Assembly: GCA_015852425.1 (NCBI GenBank)
Contig: JAAAIG010000635.1
Coordinates: forward strand, 1 to 12,229
DNA length: 12,229 nt
Source of the DNA: Gryganskiella cystojenkinii
Lineage: Eukaryota; Mortierellomycota; Mortierellomycetes; Mortierellales; Mortierellaceae
Direction: 5' to 3'
The translations under genes and the position numbers were made by a program. The notes beneath the pieces are model-generated. The model was not told the DNA's origin. It was given only the letters and a program-made list of their open reading frames with translations, and did no database searches. Below are positions 8,464 to 12,229 of the stretch, piece after piece; the stretch's first letter is position 1; every line of letters starts with the position of its first letter.

Positions 8464-8928
8464 ATATACGAACGTCAGTACGTGAGGCAGTGCAAATTGT
8501 ATTCGGTAGATCCCTGCCTTAAAAGTCGACTGCAAAGAGAGCAAAAACGATGTTCGGGGAAGAGGCGAATGAGGTCCTTGCAAAACGACGCCGCGATTTC
8601 GCTCTTGGAAATTTGAATTTTTGAGCAGCTCATTTTCTTCATTTTCTGGCTTTTACTTTGCCAATCCTTTGCTGTTGATGATGAGGATGTGTTGTCCCTG
8701 AAGTTCAAAGAAAAGGAAAAGCAGAGAGGGTGCACAGGGCGTCTGTTTGTTTTCTTTCATTCATTCCTCTTCTTTGCATTCCATCTCATCTCTTTTCCAC
8801 ATCTTTTTTTTCCAACCTGTGAAGGTTCGAACCGTCCCCCTTTTTTTTGCACCAGCCAGCTCTATCTGCTCTTCCCTCAGAGTTCGTTCACCCTCTGTCT
8901 CATCTCCACCCACTCACAACAAAAACCC

Positions 8929-8936
8929 CTATAAGA
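8929..8936 (+). promoter_or_regulatory. TATA-like element before the Hsp70-like gene
   Basis: CTATAAGA lies 117 nt upstream of the ATG, in a leader otherwise made of A/C-rich and CT-rich sequence. The distance would leave a leader of roughly 80-90 nt if it acts as a TATA box. The match is short, so this is tentative. Confidence 0.35.
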
Positions 8937-9052
8937 AAACCAGAGCAAGGCGGGTTGAACACGCGAATCCACAACAGCCCTCCCCCCTTCAACACAATCA
9001 AAGGCGCGTCTGTCTGTTCTTTCCTATCTTCCAATTTTAATTACGTTTCAGC

Positions 9053-12030
9053 ATGAAGAAATTCTTCTCGAAAAAGAAGGACAAAGGGGACAAGGCTTCA
9101 GCCCAGAAGGAATCTTCTTCGACAGAGGCTGCTGTGGCTGTGGTACAACCTTCCTCGAGTACTGTCAATGTTGCCGACCAAGTCCAAGTCACCACCGCTG
9201 TTGCTGCCCCGGTGACCGAAAATATCGCCACGACTCTGAGTCAAGATGGGAACGGCAACGGCAACGGCAATGGACAAGTCATGAGTAGCCCGGTTGTCTC
9301 ACACAACGATCCCAACATCAAAGTCTATCGCCCGCCTGCTTCGCCAGCGCTTCAGCTGCAACAACAACCGTCGTCTCCTTCGCCGCAGCCTCAACATCAG
9401 CTCCAACAGCAGCAGAGCGTTGCATCTATTAATGCACAGCCACAATACAACAACACACCCACCACACCAACCACACCCTCCACCCCCATCACCTCTGCTA
9501 ACTACAAGAATGGTATGTCGGCACCAGTCACGATTGGCACTGTCCCTCCACCCTCCACCCAGCCCTTGGATCCACACGCGATGGTCGCATCGGCCACATA
9601 CTCGGCTGCCTTCCATTATGTCGATTCGCCTTTGGATCCCCCTCGGAACCCGCATACAGATCCTCAGCACATGGCTAGTGCCCCCTTGAACTACAACAGC
9701 GCCGCGACGGTGATCCAATCACCCTCAGCGGCATTCGCCAACGACAATATCACGCGAAGCAACTCGGGTATCACAGCGACTACTTCATCAGGAGGGTATA
9801 GCAACACCGCCAGTCCCGCCGTCACTCACATGTCTCAGTCCCCACCGATGGGAGGATTCGGAGTCGCCGGCTCGCCTGCCATGTCTTCACCAAGCACGGG
9901 AGCCGCACCTCATACCCCTCAAACCATGGCCTCGACGCCGCCCTTTTTGCCACCGAAGCCGGTATATCACACTCCTCCACCCTCACAACCATCGGTGCCT
10001 ATTCCCTCGTATAGTCAGACGGTTCCCAGTCCGATGGTCTCTGGCAATCCTTGGCAACAACAGCAACAACAGCAACAGTACGGAGCACCGATGCAACAGC
10101 CGTATCAGCCGTACCAGCAGCCCTATATGCAGAACCAAGGGTATCCAATCATCATGGCCATCGATTGGGGTACCACGTTCTCGTCCATGGCGTATGCGTA
10201 CCAGCAGGATGGTGAGGTCCATGAGGTTTCTACTTGGTAAGAGCAAGTATGCTTTTTTTTCATGGCGGTTTTGGTGGCAAAAAATGGAAACTGACCCTTT
10301 CCCCTTGTTTTCATAATAGGCCAAAGCAGACTCATAACTATCCCAAGGTTCCGACTTGCAACCTTTACGGACCCGACTCCAAGGTTATCGAAGAGTGGGG
10401 ATACCCCGCCAAGATTGCAATGACCAAGCCTCCATACAAGAATCATGTGCTCCTCTCCAAGTACAAGTTACATTTAGACGAAACATCTGGACCTCATGCG
10501 CCCCTGCCTAACGGTCTGACTGTCGTTGATGCCATTGCGGACTACCTTCGACTCTTCCATGCTCATGTTGTTCAGGTAAACAAAAATCGGAAATGGAGTG
10601 ATGACAACGGGAGAAATGCAAAAATAGAGAAAAAGGAAAAAGAAAGAGAGGAAGAGGGATGATGTTATCTCGCAGGGAAAGAGCGAGAGCGAGAAAAACG
10701 AGCGACTGAATTGTAAGGATACATTTTATTTATTTATTTCAACTCGTAGAGCGTTTTCAGAGGATTCGGCGCAAATTTCGACCAGCATCATATCCAATAC
10801 TGTTTATCTGTTCCCGCAATGTGGAATGATCATGCCAAGGCTCTGATGCGTCAGGCAGCACTTCAGGCCGGGATGATTACGCCATTGGACCCACCTCATC
10901 GTCTCCTCTTGATCTCTGAACCTGAGGCCGCAGCTCTGTACTGTGAAAAGAAATGCGATCAATTCCAAATTGGACATGGTCAACGATTCATGATCTGTGA
11001 CGCCGGTGGAGGGACTGTGGACCTGATTGTCTTTGAGGTAGCCGTAGGCCCTGCAGGTCGAACCCTGAGAGAGGTGACTCGAGGCAGTGGTCACAGCTGT
11101 GGATCTATCTTTTTGGATGAACGGATGGAGGCCCTCTTGCGCCAAAGGTTCTCAAAATGGCAAGAGAAGGGACTCACCCCAGCCAACTGGGTGACCCTGA
11201 TGGAGAATTTCATTCATAATGTCAAGCCGTTGTTCGATGGTGTTGACGACCAATACATCACCATGCCTGCGGTCCCTGGTCGAGCGGATCTTACGGATTA
11301 TGATATTGGATTGGAGGATGGAGTTCTTACGGTGACAGCGGAGGAAATGCGACGAGAGGTCTTTGATCCTGTTGTCGATGACTGCCTCCGGCTGATTCAA
11401 CATCAGTTACAACAGACAAACTTTCAGTGTCAAGCCATCTTCTTGGTCGGAGGGTTCGGTTGTTCGGGTTACCTACAGACCAGGGTCCGATCCGAGTTTG
11501 GAAACCGAGTGCCAATGATTGCTTGCCCGCCCAGAGCCGAGTTGGCGGTCGTCCGTGGAGCTGCCCTGGCCGGTATCCAGCCTCGTATTGTGGCTGCTCG
11601 AGTGGCGAGACGATGGTACGGAGTTGATTCCCTCATGGCGTTTGAAGTCGGATACGACATGCCTCATAAACAAGTCCGAGACCAGGAGGGACTTTTGAGA
11701 GCTCGGGATCGATTCTCGGTCTATGCCGCCCCGGGTCAACAAGTCGGGATTGACGAGTGCATCACCAAACGTTATGTGACCTATCAATACCCTAAACCAG
11801 TCAACTCTCCGTTGTACGCCTGCTCGTCCATGACGCTGCCACGGTATGTTGATAGTCCGATGGTGGAAAAGATTGGCGACTTTTTGATCCCTCTGCCGTT
11901 TATCCCGGGCGCAGCTCCAGGCCACAAGGTCATGTTTGAATTGAGGATGTATTTTGGAGCTACAGAGATCCGAGCCGAGGCTGAGGTCAATGGAATGATT
12001 GTGAGTACTCGATGCCAGTTTTCGGGATAG
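9053..12030 (+). CDS. HSPA12-like Hsp70-family ATPase with long disordered N-terminus
   Basis: Exons 9053-10236, 10320-10575 and 10750-12030; 906 residues. The first 14 residues are basic (MKKFFSKKKDKGDK). Residues to about 365 are low complexity, rich in Pro, Ser, Gln and Thr, with an Asn-Gly repeat (67-74) and a Gln8 run (335-342) followed by Gln/Tyr/Pro-rich sequence. The actin-fold ATPase domain then begins: phosphate-1 motif IIMAIDWGTTFSS (D371), phosphate-2 motif ICDAGGGTVDL (D564-D571) and adenosine motif IFLVGGFGCSGYL (710-722). A short beta-rich C-terminus ends at residue 906, with no canonical peptide-binding and lid domain and no EEVD. That is how HSPA12A/B-type proteins differ from classical Hsp70. 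The role is presumed ATP-dependent binding in the cytosol or nucleus; partner unknown. A strong donor-like GTGAGT at 12001 was not used: reading through gives a last strand of the expected type, and no suitable acceptor follows. Confidence 0.93.
9251..9274 (+). repeat. 6-bp tandem repeat encoding Asn-Gly, four units
   Basis: AACGGC three times plus AATGGA encode NGNGNGNG (residues 67-74) in the disordered N-terminus of the Hsp70-like protein. Confidence 0.9.
10055..10078 (+). repeat. CAA/CAG run encoding Gln8
   Basis: Eight consecutive Gln codons (residues 335-342), about 28 residues before the start of the ATPase domain. They are followed by a Gln/Tyr/Pro-rich stretch typical of prion-like linkers. 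Confidence 0.9.
10237..10319 (+). other. Intron 1 of the Hsp70-like gene, 83 nt
   Basis: The donor ACTTG|GTAAGA and acceptor CATAATAG|GCCAAAG give a phase 2 join making VSTW-PKQTHNYPKVPT. A CTGAC branch-like site and CT tract precede the acceptor. The join falls inside the nucleotide-binding domain just after the phosphate-1 motif. Confidence 0.92.
10576..10749 (+). other. Intron 2 of the Hsp70-like gene, 174 nt
   Basis: The donor TTCAG|GTAAAC and acceptor AACTCGTAG|AGCG give a phase 0 join, HAHVVQ-SVFRGFG. The interior is purine-rich and ends in a TTTA repeat before the acceptor. Downstream the frame runs into the LSVPAMWNDHAK segment expected of an Hsp70 ATPase. Confidence 0.9.
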
Positions 12031-12229
12031 GCACGCACACATGAGTGGGAGTGTATAACGGAAAGAGAGAGAGACAGAGGTCTTCTAGAGAGAGAAAAGG
12101 AAGGAATTATTAATAAAGAATCCATAAAGTTTAATCCATAGCTGAAGGTGGATGCGCGTTGGTTATCAGAATTGTCAGGATAAAAGATTTGAATTGATAT
12201 AAGCAGGATTGTAGTGAGTCGAGAGCTGA
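12031..12229 (+). other. 3' flank of the Hsp70-like gene
   Basis: A GA-rich stretch at about 12062-12100 and then an AT-rich stretch. No further gene is visible before the window ends. Confidence 0.6.
12112..12117 (+). terminator. Poly(A) signal AATAAA of the Hsp70-like gene
   Basis: A canonical AATAAA hexamer 82 nt after the TAG stop, in an AT-rich context (ATTATTAATAAAG). It is the best candidate 3'-end signal for this gene. Confidence 0.65.

Larger units (their letters stand above)
8434..9052 (+). promoter_or_regulatory. Intergenic region: 3' end of PARP-like gene, promoter/leader of Hsp70-like gene
   Basis: A 619-bp spacer. The left end has the poly(A) signal of the upstream gene. The centre and right are CT-rich, with T8 runs near 8808 and 8841, a TATA-like CTATAAGA at 8929-8936 and a perfect GGTTCGAACC palindrome at 8824-8833. 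I see no convincing gene here. Confidence 0.6.

Noticed and set aside
8821..8828. GAAGGTTC as a heat-shock element before the Hsp70-like gene
   Set aside because: Only two inverted GAA units are present with no third at the required spacing, so chance is likely; HSPA12-type genes are not necessarily heat-induced.
8824..8833. GGTTCGAACC, which resembles a tRNA T-arm/B box
   Set aside because: There is no A box, acceptor stem or anticodon arm around it; it is a short perfect palindrome in a leader region.
10598..10709. GTGATGA and CTGA inside intron 2 of the Hsp70-like gene, like the C and D boxes of an intronic snoRNA
   Set aside because: No closing terminal stem flanks the boxes, no D' box is seen, and the interior is a purine-rich low-complexity stretch.
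12001..12029. GTGAGT donor near the end of the Hsp70-like gene
   Set aside because: The nearest AG acceptors give introns of under 30 nt, and reading through yields a plausible final beta strand and stop.
11473..12042. A 189-codon frame antisense to the Hsp70-like C-terminus
   Set aside because: It is a shadow of the Hsp70 coding sequence and has no domain or promoter context.

Overview
This window is nuclear DNA from a filamentous fungus. The evidence is four intron-containing protein genes with short GT-AG introns, pyrimidine-rich leaders, heavy use of low-complexity Ser/Pro/Gln segments, and the families present: a C2H2 zinc-finger protein, a membrane-anchored Kelch propeller protein, a PARP-like ADP-ribosyltransferase and an HSPA12-type Hsp70. 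This mix suggests an early-diverging fungus, possibly Mortierellomycota. That placement is an inference from style and remembered families, not from any search.

Layout, left to right. (1) 2-2920, + strand: the 3' part of a Ser/Pro-rich C2H2 zinc-finger protein; its start lies left of the window and one intron is seen. (2) 3155-5389, - strand, convergent with gene 1: a three-exon, 550-residue Kelch propeller protein with one C-terminal transmembrane segment and a basic cytoplasmic tail. (3) 5390-6812: a 1.4 kb divergent intergenic region full of polypyrimidine/polypurine tracts and holding the leaders of genes 2 and 3. (4) 6813-8433, + strand: a 505-residue protein with a Pro/Gln-rich N-terminal half and a divergent PARP-like catalytic domain that keeps recognisable His-Tyr-Glu positions. 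(5) 8434-9052: promoter and leader of the next gene. (6) 9053-12030, + strand: a 906-residue HSPA12-like Hsp70 ATPase with a disordered, Gln-rich N-terminal extension of about 365 residues. A short tail with a poly(A) signal follows.

Nothing shows an operon or a shared pathway. Genes 3 and 4 are tandem and have a parallel design: a prion-like or proline-rich disordered N-terminus followed by a nucleotide-using catalytic domain. The least ordinary items are the PARP-like protein (HAT in place of the usual HGT, a four-Cys insert, and an intron-like segment with a tandem acceptor), the Kelch protein that seems to lack a signal peptide, and a zinc finger with a Gly-rich loop inserted between its two zinc cysteines. 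No tRNA, rRNA, CRISPR array, transposase or viral gene was seen.
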